From NCBI RefSeq assembly GCF_001665685.1, contig NZ_LZTB01000044.1:62001-126000 (forward strand): DNA of 64,000 bases, written 5' to 3'. Both the position numbers and the translations under genes were made by a program. This DNA comes from Mycobacterium sp. 852013-50091_SCH5140682 (GTDB lineage: Bacteria > Actinomycetota > Actinomycetes > Mycobacteriales > Mycobacteriaceae). Position 1 is the first letter of the stretch; every line of letters begins with the position of its first letter. Below the pieces are notes generated by a model. That model saw nothing but the letters and a program-made list of their open reading frames with translations. It did not search any database and had not been told where the DNA came from. Positions 16,409-25,050 of this stretch are shown here, piece after piece.

Positions 16409-18643
16409 TCACGCCAGCGGCGCGAGGCCCACCGACGGGAAGAGGTCGTGGGTGGGCAGCGTGTCCATGACGGCGTCGATCAGCTCGTCATAGTCGGGCT
16501 GCATCTCCCGCTGCGGCGCGCCGGCGTTGTACGTGACGGCCCAGCTGATGCCGTCGTCACGGATGGCCATCAGCGCGTCGGTATTGCTCAATCCGCCGTT
16601 GTGCGTCCACTCGACGCGTCCGTCGGTGGCGTTACCGGCGAACATGATGTCGGCAGGCGTGTACGTGTTGAGCAGCCGGTGCTTGGAGGTTTTCGCAAAG
16701 CTCGCAAGCACTTTCACCAAGTCGCAGGACGGAAAGGCCATCCCGCCGATCGCATCGCCGACCTCCTCCAGATTCACGTTGCCGTAGCCGGACCGCACCA
16801 GCGGCTGGTCCGCACTCATCAGACTGGCGGGCAGATCCATGTTCCAGTCGTGGCTCAGCACCTCCTGCGGCCGCCGACGTGCCAGCGTCGAGCCCGACGG
16901 TGTCGGCAGCGTCAGTCCCAACGGCGCGAGGACGCGTGACTTCAGCGCGTCGAACCACATACCGCCGGTGAGCTTCTGGACGAGGGCACCGAGGAATAGG
17001 TAGTTCGTGTTGCGATAGCCACCTTTCGGCGGATCGAACGGCTGACACATCATGAAGGCGGCGAAGTCCAGCTTGCTGCGCGCCGGGAGCGACTTGCCGA
17101 ACGCGGCGACGACCTCGGGGTCGAGACTGGCGAAGTTTCGGGCGACGGATGTCTGGTGCTTGATGAGCTCCAGGACCGTGATGTCTTCGAACCCTTTGGT
17201 CTTCGTCATTCCCGGCGGCGGATCCAACGCCAGCAGGTGGTCGATTTTGCTGGTGTCGCCGAATTGAGGTCTGGTGGTCGGGTCTTCCATGAGTTGTCGG
17301 ATCAGGATCGCCGTGAGGACCTTGCTCTCACTGCCGATCCGGAAGCTCGTCTGTGGTTGGGCGATGGGATAGCCCTGCGCACTCCATGTGAATGCGCGCG
17401 CGTAGATCAGTCGATGGTCCTGAGCCACCGCCAGATTCGCCGCCCGGATGCCGGTGCGCTTGAGGTAATCGGCCATCGCCTCGTCGAGGACGGTGAGCTC
17501 GGGCACCGGAGTGCCGGTGATGACGAGCCGACGCGGCAGTGGGTCGATCCGCTTTTTGAAGATGACGGAGAACCGATGGTCGTCCGTCCCGCCCATGTCG
17601 ATGTGACGCGGCAGGTAGCCGAGTTTGCGGTGGCTTTCGACCTTGGAAGCCATCTCCGCCGGGGTGAGACCGCTGAATGACGCGCCGGGGCCGATGTCGT
17701 CGTCTCGGTACAGCGAGGCCCACTGGTCGTCGGACACCGCGGTGAGTTCGACGCGCCCGCCGTGTGCGAGCTGAATCGGCAGCTTGGCCATGTCGTCTTC
17801 CGGCGCGATCGGGTGCGTCTCGTAGACCGACCACGGGATCGCGTCGGGAGCTCGGCGGTACACGCCGGCCGCCCAGGATGCACCGCTGTTCTCGAAGAGT
17901 GTCAGGCTGGTCAGCACCGCCTCGTTGCGCTGGGCGATCTTGTTCATCGCCAGTAGCGATCCCGGATCGGTTGAGGCACCGTCGGTCATCCTCGGAAACC
18001 ACATCAGCGGCGGCTCGCCGGGGCGCGTGGTCGCCGCCCAGACCCGGTCGGTGCCATCCCCTGACGCGGATATCAGCTCGATCGAATGACCGTGAGCGGC
18101 TTCGGTATCCAGGAATTTCGCCAGCCCGGCCTCATCGACGCCGTGGATCTCGTGCTGGTCGGTGTCGCTGCTCTTCATCCAGACGGCCGCGTACACGACA
18201 CTGTTGGACGACAGCCGTTGCACGGCCAACGACACCATCCGGTGGTCCTTGCGCAGAGCGGCGGTCTTGTTCTTGTGGAATGCGGCGTCCCGGTTCCAAT
18301 ACGCCTCCCAGGCCACCGATGACTGGTCGACGGCACCGCTGGTGGGGGTCCACTTGATGTCTCCGTGCTGAAAGTGGCTGATGCGCCCATCTGTTCCGGC
18401 CGGACCTTCGTCGGTGCGCGGATAGCCCAGCCAGCTCTCCTCCCAACCCAATGAAGCCCACTTGGTGTGGATGGCGCCGTGCACCTCGTGGGCGCCTGTG
18501 CTGGGATGCCAGTAGATGGACCCGTGGTCGTAGTGCCGGAACCGCCCGGTTCGGTCCGGGCAGATGGTCTCGGGCCCTTTCGGTGGGCCAAGGTCGAAAC
18601 CGGCCGCTTTCAGTGCCGCGAATTTGTCGTCGATCGCCGTCAT
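16409..18643 (-). CDS. LGFP-repeat serine hydrolase (class C beta-lactamase fold)
   Basis: A 744-residue, three-part protein. Residues about 1 to 105 hold LGFP repeats (YDHGSIYWHPSTGAHEVHGAI, then a second copy), which in Corynebacteriales proteins are associated with cell-wall binding. The middle (about 130 to 390) has tandem segments such as MVSLAVQRLSSNSVVYAAVW, like polyglycine hydrolase N-terminal repeats. The C terminus is a beta-lactamase/transpeptidase-like domain with Ser438-x-x-Lys441 (GSESK), Tyr543-x-Asn545 (YRNTN) and HNG. No signal peptide is visible. ATG 18643 overlaps the upstream LGFP gene stop (ATGA). The substrate is unknown. Confidence 0.87.
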   Translation of the reverse strand: MTAIDDKFAALKAAGFDLGPPKGPETICPDRTGRFRHYDHGSIYWHPSTGAHEVHGAIHTKWASLGWEESWLGYPRTDEGPAGTDGRISHFQHGDIKWTPTSGAVDQSSVAWEAYWNRDAAFHKNKTAALRKDHRMVSLAVQRLSSNSVVYAAVWMKSSDTDQHEIHGVDEAGLAKFLDTEAAHGHSIELISASGDGTDRVWAATTRPGEPPLMWFPRMTDGASTDPGSLLAMNKIAQRNEAVLTSLTLFENSGASWAAGVYRRAPDAIPWSVYETHPIAPEDDMAKLPIQLAHGGRVELTAVSDDQWASLYRDDDIGPGASFSGLTPAEMASKVESHRKLGYLPRHIDMGGTDDHRFSVIFKKRIDPLPRRLVITGTPVPELTVLDEAMADYLKRTGIRAANLAVAQDHRLIYARAFTWSAQGYPIAQPQTSFRIGSESKVLTAILIRQLMEDPTTRPQFGDTSKIDHLLALDPPPGMTKTKGFEDITVLELIKHQTSVARNFASLDPEVVAAFGKSLPARSKLDFAAFMMCQPFDPPKGGYRNTNYLFLGALVQKLTGGMWFDALKSRVLAPLGLTLPTPSGSTLARRRPQEVLSHDWNMDLPASLMSADQPLVRSGYGNVNLEEVGDAIGGMAFPSCDLVKVLASFAKTSKHRLLNTYTPADIMFAGNATDGRVEWTHNGGLSNTDALMAIRDDGISWAVTYNAGAPQREMQPDYDELIDAVMDTLPTHDLFPSVGLAPLA

Positions 18644-19284
18644 GGCACGATCACCGCCCCGGTTGCCTTGGTCCAACGGATGAGTCCGTGCTGGAACCTG
18701 CTGAAGCGGCTACCGTCCGCGGCAGGTGTTTCGTCGGTGAGCACACCGCCGAGCGCTGCGCCCTGCGGTGACTGCCAGGCCGCCAAGATCGGGCCGTGTA
18801 CCGCGAAGGCGCGCCAGTCGTGCCCTGGCCAATCGATGACCCCGTGCTCGAACGTGCTGCGACGCGTCGGCGGGGTCGACGCGTGCTCGTCGGAGATCGG
18901 GTACCCGACCGCCGATCGGACGCCGCCGATCCGGACCCACTTGTTGTAGATCGCTCCTTGAACGGCGAACGCGCCCAGATCCTTTCGCCAGACGATGGCA
19001 GCCCCGTCGAAGTAGGAGATGCGCCCGGCCCCGTCGCGGGTCATCAATTCGTCGGACGTGGGAAACCATGGATCTGTCGGGCTCTCGACTGTGCGAAGGT
19101 GATCGAGAATGGCGCCGTGCACCTCGAATGCTTCTTTCGGGTCGGCGGTCGGGTCGAGGCGAATCTCTCCGAAGGCGTACCTGCGCCGGCGGCCGCGACC
19201 AAAGTCTTCTCCCGGGCTTTTCGGCGGGCCGAGGAAGCCGTGGTCGCCGCCGAGCATCGCATATTTGTCGTCGATTAACCCCAC
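18640..19284 (-). CDS. LGFP-repeat protein
   Basis: A 214-residue protein made largely of LGFP-type repeats: FGEIRLDPTADPKEAFEVHG, SYFDGAAIVWRKDLGAFAVQG, FEHGVIDWPGHDWRAFAVHG and FQHGLIRWTKATGAV. Each pairs an FxxGxIxW strand with an F-x-V-x-G strand and a GYP-like turn. No signal peptide or enzyme domain is present. It starts the same way as the downstream hydrolase (M..IDDK) and overlaps it by four bases, so the two probably arose by duplication and work together, perhaps at the cell wall. Confidence 0.85.
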   Translation of the reverse strand: MGLIDDKYAMLGGDHGFLGPPKSPGEDFGRGRRRRYAFGEIRLDPTADPKEAFEVHGAILDHLRTVESPTDPWFPTSDELMTRDGAGRISYFDGAAIVWRKDLGAFAVQGAIYNKWVRIGGVRSAVGYPISDEHASTPPTRRSTFEHGVIDWPGHDWRAFAVHGPILAAWQSPQGAALGGVLTDETPAADGSRFSRFQHGLIRWTKATGAVIVP

Positions 19285-19780
19285 AGGCGGGCACCTTAGT
19301 GCAGTAATCTTGGCCTCACCAGAGGCTTCGACTGTGAATCGCTGGCGCGCTTGGTGATTCGCTTGTCTGCTGGTGCTGGGTCGCGCACGAGGGGGTGAGC
19401 CTGGGCTGACGTTTTCGCCGAAGGCGCCGCGTTGCTCACGATGCCGCCAGGTGGCGACGTGGCGCCGAATTCTTATTCGGACTCGCTGATCAAGCGTTGT
19501 CTCGCAGGTGTTTTCAGCTCTGCTTCTGGATCGCCTGATCGTGCCCGATCAGTGGTCGCCGAGGCCGCAGCGCTTGAGCTCATGAGTTCTGTTGTGCTGC
19601 AGTACCTACATTGCGTCGAGTCTTCATAACCTATCGATAACCTATACATAGGTTGGCTCGATATCGTCGAAGGTGGGACGAAACGGAAAGTGACCGTTGC
19701 TTTCCATGCCCAGCAACGACTTTGGCCCGTGTCGGGGAGGCCGGAGCCGTAGTTTCGATTCGCGTTTCACAGGGGTGCTC
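19285..19780. other. Intergenic region, no gene recognised
   Basis: About 500 bases between the LGFP gene and the small secreted protein, lower in GC than its surroundings. It holds a perfect 16-base palindrome-like site AACCTAT-AC-ATAGGTT at 19639-19654, about 130 bases before the next start. This might be an operator. No RNA gene or credible reading frame is seen. Confidence 0.5.
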
Positions 19781-20059
19781 ATGAAGAGTCTGAAGAGAGT
19801 TGCAGTAGGTGCGGCCATCGCGGGGGCTCTCGGCGTATCCGCGCTTGGCCTTGGCTCTGCCACCGCCAACGCGGCACCGCTCACGCCCGGCGTGCAGTGG
19901 TCGCAAGGTCCGTGGCATCACGGCGGTTGGGGCGGCGGTCCCGGCTGGGGTGATGGACCCGGATGGGGCCCGCCACCGCCTCCGCCCTACGTGGGTTACG
20001 GCGGCTGGGCTCCGCCGTGCGTGTCCGGACCGCTCGGCTTTGTGCAGGTCTGCGCGTAG
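19781..20059 (+). CDS. Small secreted Gly/Trp/Pro-rich protein
   Basis: A 92-residue preprotein. Residues 1 to about 32 form a signal peptide (MKSLKRVAVGAAIAGALGVS ... ANA), followed by a low-complexity mature part rich in Gly, Trp and Pro (WHHGGWGGGPGWGDGPGW, then PPPPPP) and two Cys near the end. Such short secreted proteins are common in mycobacteria and lack a known function. The ATG at 19781 is preceded by AGGGG 6 bases upstream and begins a perfect signal sequence. Confidence 0.75.
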   Translation: MKSLKRVAVGAAIAGALGVSALGLGSATANAAPLTPGVQWSQGPWHHGGWGGGPGWGDGPGWGPPPPPPYVGYGGWAPPCVSGPLGFVQVCA

Positions 20060-20173
20060 CCGTGAGACCGGGTTGCCCGCTCCGACCGTCATTCGGGGCG
20101 GGCATCGCGTCTTCCGCCGAACGCCGACTGCCACCCCGCCAGGCCTGACGGGGTGGCAGCCGCATCCGGTGTC

Positions 20174-20590
20174 CTACAGCCGAATGAATGCGCTCGCCTG
20201 GGCGTCCCACACGCCCCAGGCGCCGATCTCAGGATCCCAAACCACCGGGAACCCGGTGGCCCAGTCCGGAACCGGCGGGGCCGCAGGGGTGCCCATCGGT
20301 GGGATCACCGGAACCGTGACCCACGCAGGCGCCGAGGCGAACGGGATGCGGTCCTGGGGCATCGGTCCACCATGCCCAGGAGGCGGCAGATAATCCTGCC
20401 CCGGTGGCAGGGGATTGCCAGGCATTCCGGCGTTCACGCCGGGGCCGGGAATGCCGGGACCTGGGACAGGAGGTATCGGCGGCATCGGGACGTGCGGATC
20501 GGCGTGGGCCAGACCGGCGCCGATGCCCAATCCGGCCATGCCGAGCATGCTTGTGGTGACTGCACGCGCTGCGATTTTCTTCAAGGTCAT
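20174..20590 (-). CDS. Secreted proline-rich protein
   Basis: A 138-residue preprotein with a signal peptide (MTLKKIAARAVTTSMLGMAG ... AHADP) and a mature part rich in Pro and Gly (MPPIPPVPGPGIPGPG). It ends with a folded-looking WDPEIGAWGVWDAQASAFIRL segment. The ATG at 20590 is chosen because the signal sequence starts there; GGAG lies about 10 bases upstream. It converges with the preceding secreted protein. No family is recognised. Confidence 0.75.
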   Translation of the reverse strand: MTLKKIAARAVTTSMLGMAGLGIGAGLAHADPHVPMPPIPPVPGPGIPGPGVNAGMPGNPLPPGQDYLPPPGHGGPMPQDRIPFASAPAWVTVPVIPPMGTPAAPPVPDWATGFPVVWDPEIGAWGVWDAQASAFIRL

Positions 20591-20774
20591 GCGTTTGAAC
20601 TCCTTGCGTGTGCTTCTGAATGACGGGAGCGCCGCGCCGTGTGGCACAGCGGCGATCCCTGACCCCCACACACGCCGCATACCCGGACGGCTGACTGCCA
20701 AACACCCGCCAGGTGAGAGCGGCGGCAGCCAAAAACCGGTTGGGGCGACTCCACCCGGTCATTACGCTCACCAC

Positions 20775-21590
20775 ATGGATGGGCCGTACATCAATCCGCA
20801 CAACACGCCGTGGCACCGCGACATCGCCGAACGCAACACGGTTCTGCGGACGCAGGTCGGCTCCGGACTGCATGGTGTGACGGTCGACGGCACAGACGAC
20901 CGCGACGAAATGGGTGTCTGCATCGAACCGCCGGACTGTGTGATCGGGCTCGCACAGTTCGAGCAGTACCAGTACCGAACCCAACCGGAAGGCGCGCGTT
21001 CGGGTGTGGGTGATCTCGATCTGACCATTTACAGCCTGCGCAAGTGGGCTCGGCTGGCTGCCGGTGGCAACCCCACCGTCCTGTTGCTGTTGTTCGTGCC
21101 ACCCGAGGAAATCGTCGAGATTGCTTGGCCGGGAAGAGAACTGCAGGCTAGTCCGGAGCTGTTCCTGTCGCGCGACGCCGGGCGGCGGTTCATCGGTTAT
21201 CTCGACGCCCAACGCGACCGGATGCTGGGCCTGCGCGCGCAGCGCACCAATCGCCCGGAACTGGTCGACGTATACGGGTACGACACGAAGTTCGCCTATC
21301 ACGCGATACGGCTCGGCGTACAGGGCGTCGAACTGCTCAGCACCGGTCGGATCACGCTGCCGATGCCCGAACCGACCCGGACCTGGCTGCGTGATCTACG
21401 GGTCGGCAAGGTCGACCAACCGACTGTCATCGACACCATCGCGGATCTGCGCTCGCAACTCGTCACGCTCACCGATACGGCCGATCTGCCCGAGCGGCCG
21501 GATTACACCAAGCTGAACGATTGGCTGGTCAGCGTCTACACACGGTGGTGGGATACCGACGCGGACGACAACGCTAGAGGAACTGGCTGA
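20775..21590 (+). CDS. Predicted nucleotidyltransferase (pol-beta superfamily)
   Basis: A 271-residue protein resembling the COG3541 predicted nucleotidyltransferases. The core motif is VGSGLHGVTVDGTDDRDEMG near residues 28 to 47, giving the G-S followed about ten residues later by the D-x-D metal pair. Further blocks DLTIYSLRKWARLAAGGNPT, FLSRDAGRRFIGYLDAQRDR and DTKFAYHAIRLGVQGVELL fit that family. The substrate is unknown. The ATG at 20775 starts the similarity, though no strong ribosome site precedes it. It overlaps the convergent GNAT gene by 17 bases. Confidence 0.75.
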   Translation: MDGPYINPHNTPWHRDIAERNTVLRTQVGSGLHGVTVDGTDDRDEMGVCIEPPDCVIGLAQFEQYQYRTQPEGARSGVGDLDLTIYSLRKWARLAAGGNPTVLLLLFVPPEEIVEIAWPGRELQASPELFLSRDAGRRFIGYLDAQRDRMLGLRAQRTNRPELVDVYGYDTKFAYHAIRLGVQGVELLSTGRITLPMPEPTRTWLRDLRVGKVDQPTVIDTIADLRSQLVTLTDTADLPERPDYTKLNDWLVSVYTRWWDTDADDNARGTG

Positions 21591-22047
21591 CCATCGCGAT
21601 GCCAAGCGGGCCGCGGCCTTGACCCACGGATCGAAATCTCTTGCGCTCATAGAGATGTCGAGCCGGATTGCGTTGATGTACGTTCAGGCTCAGCGCCGCA
21701 TACCTGCCGCTCGCACGCCGGAGCAACTCATCGAGCAGCGCGCTGCCAACGCCTGCCCCGCGGTGAGAGGGCGAAACGGCGATGGCGATCTCCGGCATGG
21801 CTTGAGCGTCAGCGTCACGCACGAGCGGTGGCTCGTGCTGGAAAGCCCACACCGCGCCGATGTCGATACCCGCCGAATCCACGGCGAGTATCACGATGCT
21901 GTCGCCAGCAGGTAGGAGCTCTCGAACATCGTTGTCATCGGGATCTGGTAGTGGCCAGTCCTCGATGACACAAGCATGTCGAGCCATCTCGATCACGAAT
22001 GCCGCGTCGGCTGCGGTTGACGATCGAAGACGACAATCCCCGGGCAC
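21574..22047 (-). CDS. GNAT-family N-acetyltransferase
   Basis: A 157-residue GNAT protein with the acetyl-CoA binding motif SPSHRGAGVGSALLDELLRR at about residues 92 to 111 and the terminal LSLNVHQRNPARHLYERKRFR. It would transfer an acetyl group from acetyl-CoA to an amine; the acceptor is unknown. It is convergent with, and overlaps, the nucleotidyltransferase gene. Confidence 0.85.
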   Translation of the reverse strand: MPGDCRLRSSTAADAAFVIEMARHACVIEDWPLPDPDDNDVRELLPAGDSIVILAVDSAGIDIGAVWAFQHEPPLVRDADAQAMPEIAIAVSPSHRGAGVGSALLDELLRRASGRYAALSLNVHQRNPARHLYERKRFRSVGQGRGPLGIAMVSQFL

Positions 22048-22136
22048 CTTGTTCTCCGTGTGGCTGAGCGCTCTTTGCGTGTCTTCGTCCTATGACACCA
22101 CCAAGCCGCTCTGAGCCGGCGTCGGCGCGCGCTGGC

Positions 22137-22367
22137 TCAGTGGTGGAAAAGCAGGACGCCGTACGCCCCGCCGAAGGGCTGCTGCAGTTGAGCGGCTTCT
22201 TGGGCGGCGTCGCCCGGCGTGGCGGTGATCTCGGTGTTGCCCGGATTCTGGTCGATTGACGCGCCGGTCGGCAGGGTGCTGGCAGAGGCGATCGGCGCGG
22301 CGGCGATGGCGACGGCGGCCACACCCATGGCGACCAGTGGAACGATACGAGCAGTGGTGATGTGCAT
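22137..22367 (-). CDS. Small secreted protein (76 aa)
   Basis: A 76-residue preprotein with a signal peptide (MHITTARIVPLVAMGVAAVA ... ASAST) and a 45-residue mature part, polar then ending FGGAYGVLLFHH. No family is recognised. The start is preceded by AGAGAAGA about 5 bases upstream. It is divergent from helD. Confidence 0.65.
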   Translation of the reverse strand: MHITTARIVPLVAMGVAAVAIAAAPIASASTLPTGASIDQNPGNTEITATPGDAAQEAAQLQQPFGGAYGVLLFHH

Positions 22368-22717
22368 GGTCTTCTCTCAATCTCTGCTGTTGTTCTGATG
22401 CCGAACTCGGCACCTATCAGAGTCGTCTCGAGGGGCCCCGATGTCGTCAGCGCTGGCACCCAACCCGGTCTTCCAGCTAGCCGGAAGAGCTGCGGATAAG
22501 CTGGTGCTGGCGACGGCATCACGTGGCGACCCGAAAAGTGTTGTGCGCCATCAATACTGTCCATTGGCGAGAGATCAGACCGCTGGTGGCGCGTGGCAGC
22601 AGACCCTGGAATGGCCGTAGAATGGATCGGCCGGCCGAGCGGTACGGCGGCGATCACGTCAGAGATACGGAGCGACCAATGTGCGCGCCTTTCCCTTTCC
22701 ACTCTATAGCGCATAGG

Positions 22718-22736
22718 GGGGCTTGCGGCAAGGCCG
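22718..22736 (+). promoter_or_regulatory. Rifamycin-associated element (RAE) upstream of helD
   Basis: The sequence GGGGCTTGCGGCAAGGCCG matches the 19-base actinobacterial RAE inverted repeat at 18 of 19 positions; only the last base differs. RAEs are known upstream of rifamycin-inactivating and helR/helD genes and mark rifamycin-inducible promoters. It lies 92 bases before the helD start. The rest of the 460-base gap shows no gene. Confidence 0.85.
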
Positions 22737-22827
22737 GGGGTATGGCGCAAAATCGCTGGCCTGAACCAGAACTCGGCGGGAATGCGGCACCGGTGTGCCG
22801 TGAGGTGTAAGAGCGAAAAGCGAGAGT

Positions 22828-25050
22828 ATGTCAGAGTACGAAGACGAATTGCGGTCCGAGCGCGAGTACGTAGCCGGGCTGTACGCACGCCTCGACAGGG
22901 AGCGGGCCGAGGCCAACCGTCGCTATAAGGCGGCGTTGAGCAGCCCCGTCGACCCTCAGAACGGCAGCACGCTGGTCGAACGCGACGCCGAGGTGCGCGC
23001 GATGGCCCGGGAGATGCAGCGGTTGGATGTTGCTGACTACGGTCTGTGCTTCGGTCGGCTGGAGACTCTGGACGACGAACACCTGTACATCGGCCGCCTG
23101 GGCCTGCTGGACAGCGAGAACGACTACGAACCGTTGTTGCTCGACTGGCGGGCGCCGCTGGCTCGCGCGTTCTATGTCGCGACCGCGGCGAGCCCGGAAG
23201 GGATGCGGAGACGTCGTCAGTTCCACACCCGTGGTCGGCGGGTGATCGACTTCACGGACGAGACCCTGGGCCGCCCCACCGGCGCGGAACTCGGCGAGGA
23301 ACTCGACGGCCCTGGCGATGCCGCCCTGTTGGCCGCGGTCAACGCGCCGCGCGGGGAGGGCATGCGCGACATCGTCGCGACGATCCAGGCCGAGCAGGAC
23401 GAGATCATCCGGTTCGAGCACTCCGGCGTGCTCGTCATCGAGGGTGGCCCGGGCACCGGCAAAACGGTGGTCGCTCTGCACCGGGTTGCCTATCTGCTGT
23501 ACACGCAACGTAAGCAGATGGAACGCCACGGTGTCCTCGTGGTGGGCCCGAGTTCGGAATTCCTCAATCACATCGGGCGCGTGCTGCCGTCGCTGGGAGA
23601 GTCACAGGCGGTGTTCATGACCACCGGTGATTTCGTTCCTGGCCTCAGTGTGAGTGCCGAGGACACCGACGACGCCGCGCGGTTCAAGGGATCCTTGAAG
23701 ATGCTCGACGTCTTGGCGGCTGCCGTGGCGGATCGTCAGGAACTGCCGGACGAGCCGATTCCCATCGACCTTTCGGACGTCACGGTTCGGATCGACGCCG
23801 CGACCGCGGAGTGGGCCCGGGAAGAGGCGCGCAAGACCGGCCTGCCGCACAACGAGGCCCGCGCCGAGTTCATCGACGTCGTCACCTATGTGGTCACCGA
23901 ACGTGCCGTCGCCCGCATCGGGAAGGGCTGGTTGACGCGCGACGACAAGCACGCGTGGGCCCAGATGCGTGCCGACGTGGTGAACGAACTCGAGGATCAC
24001 GAGCAGTTCACCGCCGCACTCAACAGGCTCTGGCCGATCCTGACCCCCGAAGATGTTCTGGCGCAGCTCTATACGTCACGTGAGCGGTTGAGCGCGGCAG
24101 GCGCCGACGACGCGTTGTACCGCACCGACGGCGAGGCCTGGACGGTGTCCGACGTGCCGTTGCTCGATGAACTGGTCGATCTGCTGGGCCGCGACAAGGC
24201 AGCCGACGAAGCGGCCGAGCGGCAGCGCAAGGAGGAGGCCGCCTACGCGGCCGGAGTGCTCGATTTGATGGTCGACCGCGAGGACCTGATGGACGACGAG
24301 GATCACCTGCTGGCCGCGGACCTCCTCGACGCCGAGCAACTGGCGGAGCGATTCCAAGAGCAGGACGGCCGTGAGCTCGCTGAACGTGCAGCCGCGGACA
24401 GGGATTGGACATACGGGCATGTGGTGGTCGACGAGGCGCAGGAACTGTCTGAGATGGACTGGCGGCTGCTGATGCGGCGTTGCCCGCGGCGGTCGTTCAC
24501 GATCGTGGGCGATCTCGCGCAGCGTCGGTCGGCCGCAGGGGCGACATCGTGGGGGTCGGTGCTGGAACCGTATGTGCCGTCAGAAGCCAAGGGCGCGAAC
24601 CGCGCCGGCCGGTGGGTGTATCGGCCGCTGACGGTGAACTACCGCACACCCGCGGAGATCATGGAGGTCGCGGCCGCGCTGCTGGCCGAGTTCGCGCCGG
24701 GCGTCCAACCGCCCGAGTCGGTGCGCGCGTGCGGGGTCAAGCCATGGGCCCGCAAAGTCACTGACGATGAATTGAGTACTGCCATCGAGGAATTCGTCCA
24801 GGAGGAAGCCTCACGCGAGGGCACGAGTGTGGTCATCGGACCGGCGGGGATGCCAGGCACCGTGCCACCTGCCGCCACCAAGGGACTGGAGTTCGATGCG
24901 GTGCTCGTGGTGGAGCCGCAGCAGATCCTGGCCGACGGGCCGCGGGGTGCGGCCGAACTCTACGTCGCCCTCACCCGCGCCACCCAGCGGCTCGGTGTCC
25001 TGCACCGCGATCCGTTGCCGCCGGCGCTGGCCGGGCTCGACGAACGCTAG
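22828..25050 (+). CDS. helD: HelD/HelR-type RNA polymerase-associated helicase
   Basis: A 740-residue UvrD/Rep-like SF1 ATPase that binds RNA polymerase, releases stalled complexes and displaces rifamycins. Visible features are an N-terminal coiled arm (SEREYVAGLYARLDRERAEA), the Walker A loop GGPGTGKT at about residues 206 to 213, a Walker B variant VVVDEAQELSEMD at about 531 and the SF1 block YVALTRATQRLGVL near the end. It closely resembles the mycobacterial HelD (M. smegmatis MSMEG_2174 type). The upstream RAE suggests rifamycin induction. Its stop overlaps the convergent monooxygenase stop. Confidence 0.93.
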   Translation: MSEYEDELRSEREYVAGLYARLDRERAEANRRYKAALSSPVDPQNGSTLVERDAEVRAMAREMQRLDVADYGLCFGRLETLDDEHLYIGRLGLLDSENDYEPLLLDWRAPLARAFYVATAASPEGMRRRRQFHTRGRRVIDFTDETLGRPTGAELGEELDGPGDAALLAAVNAPRGEGMRDIVATIQAEQDEIIRFEHSGVLVIEGGPGTGKTVVALHRVAYLLYTQRKQMERHGVLVVGPSSEFLNHIGRVLPSLGESQAVFMTTGDFVPGLSVSAEDTDDAARFKGSLKMLDVLAAAVADRQELPDEPIPIDLSDVTVRIDAATAEWAREEARKTGLPHNEARAEFIDVVTYVVTERAVARIGKGWLTRDDKHAWAQMRADVVNELEDHEQFTAALNRLWPILTPEDVLAQLYTSRERLSAAGADDALYRTDGEAWTVSDVPLLDELVDLLGRDKAADEAAERQRKEEAAYAAGVLDLMVDREDLMDDEDHLLAADLLDAEQLAERFQEQDGRELAERAAADRDWTYGHVVVDEAQELSEMDWRLLMRRCPRRSFTIVGDLAQRRSAAGATSWGSVLEPYVPSEAKGANRAGRWVYRPLTVNYRTPAEIMEVAAALLAEFAPGVQPPESVRACGVKPWARKVTDDELSTAIEEFVQEEASREGTSVVIGPAGMPGTVPPAATKGLEFDAVLVVEPQQILADGPRGAAELYVALTRATQRLGVLHRDPLPPALAGLDER

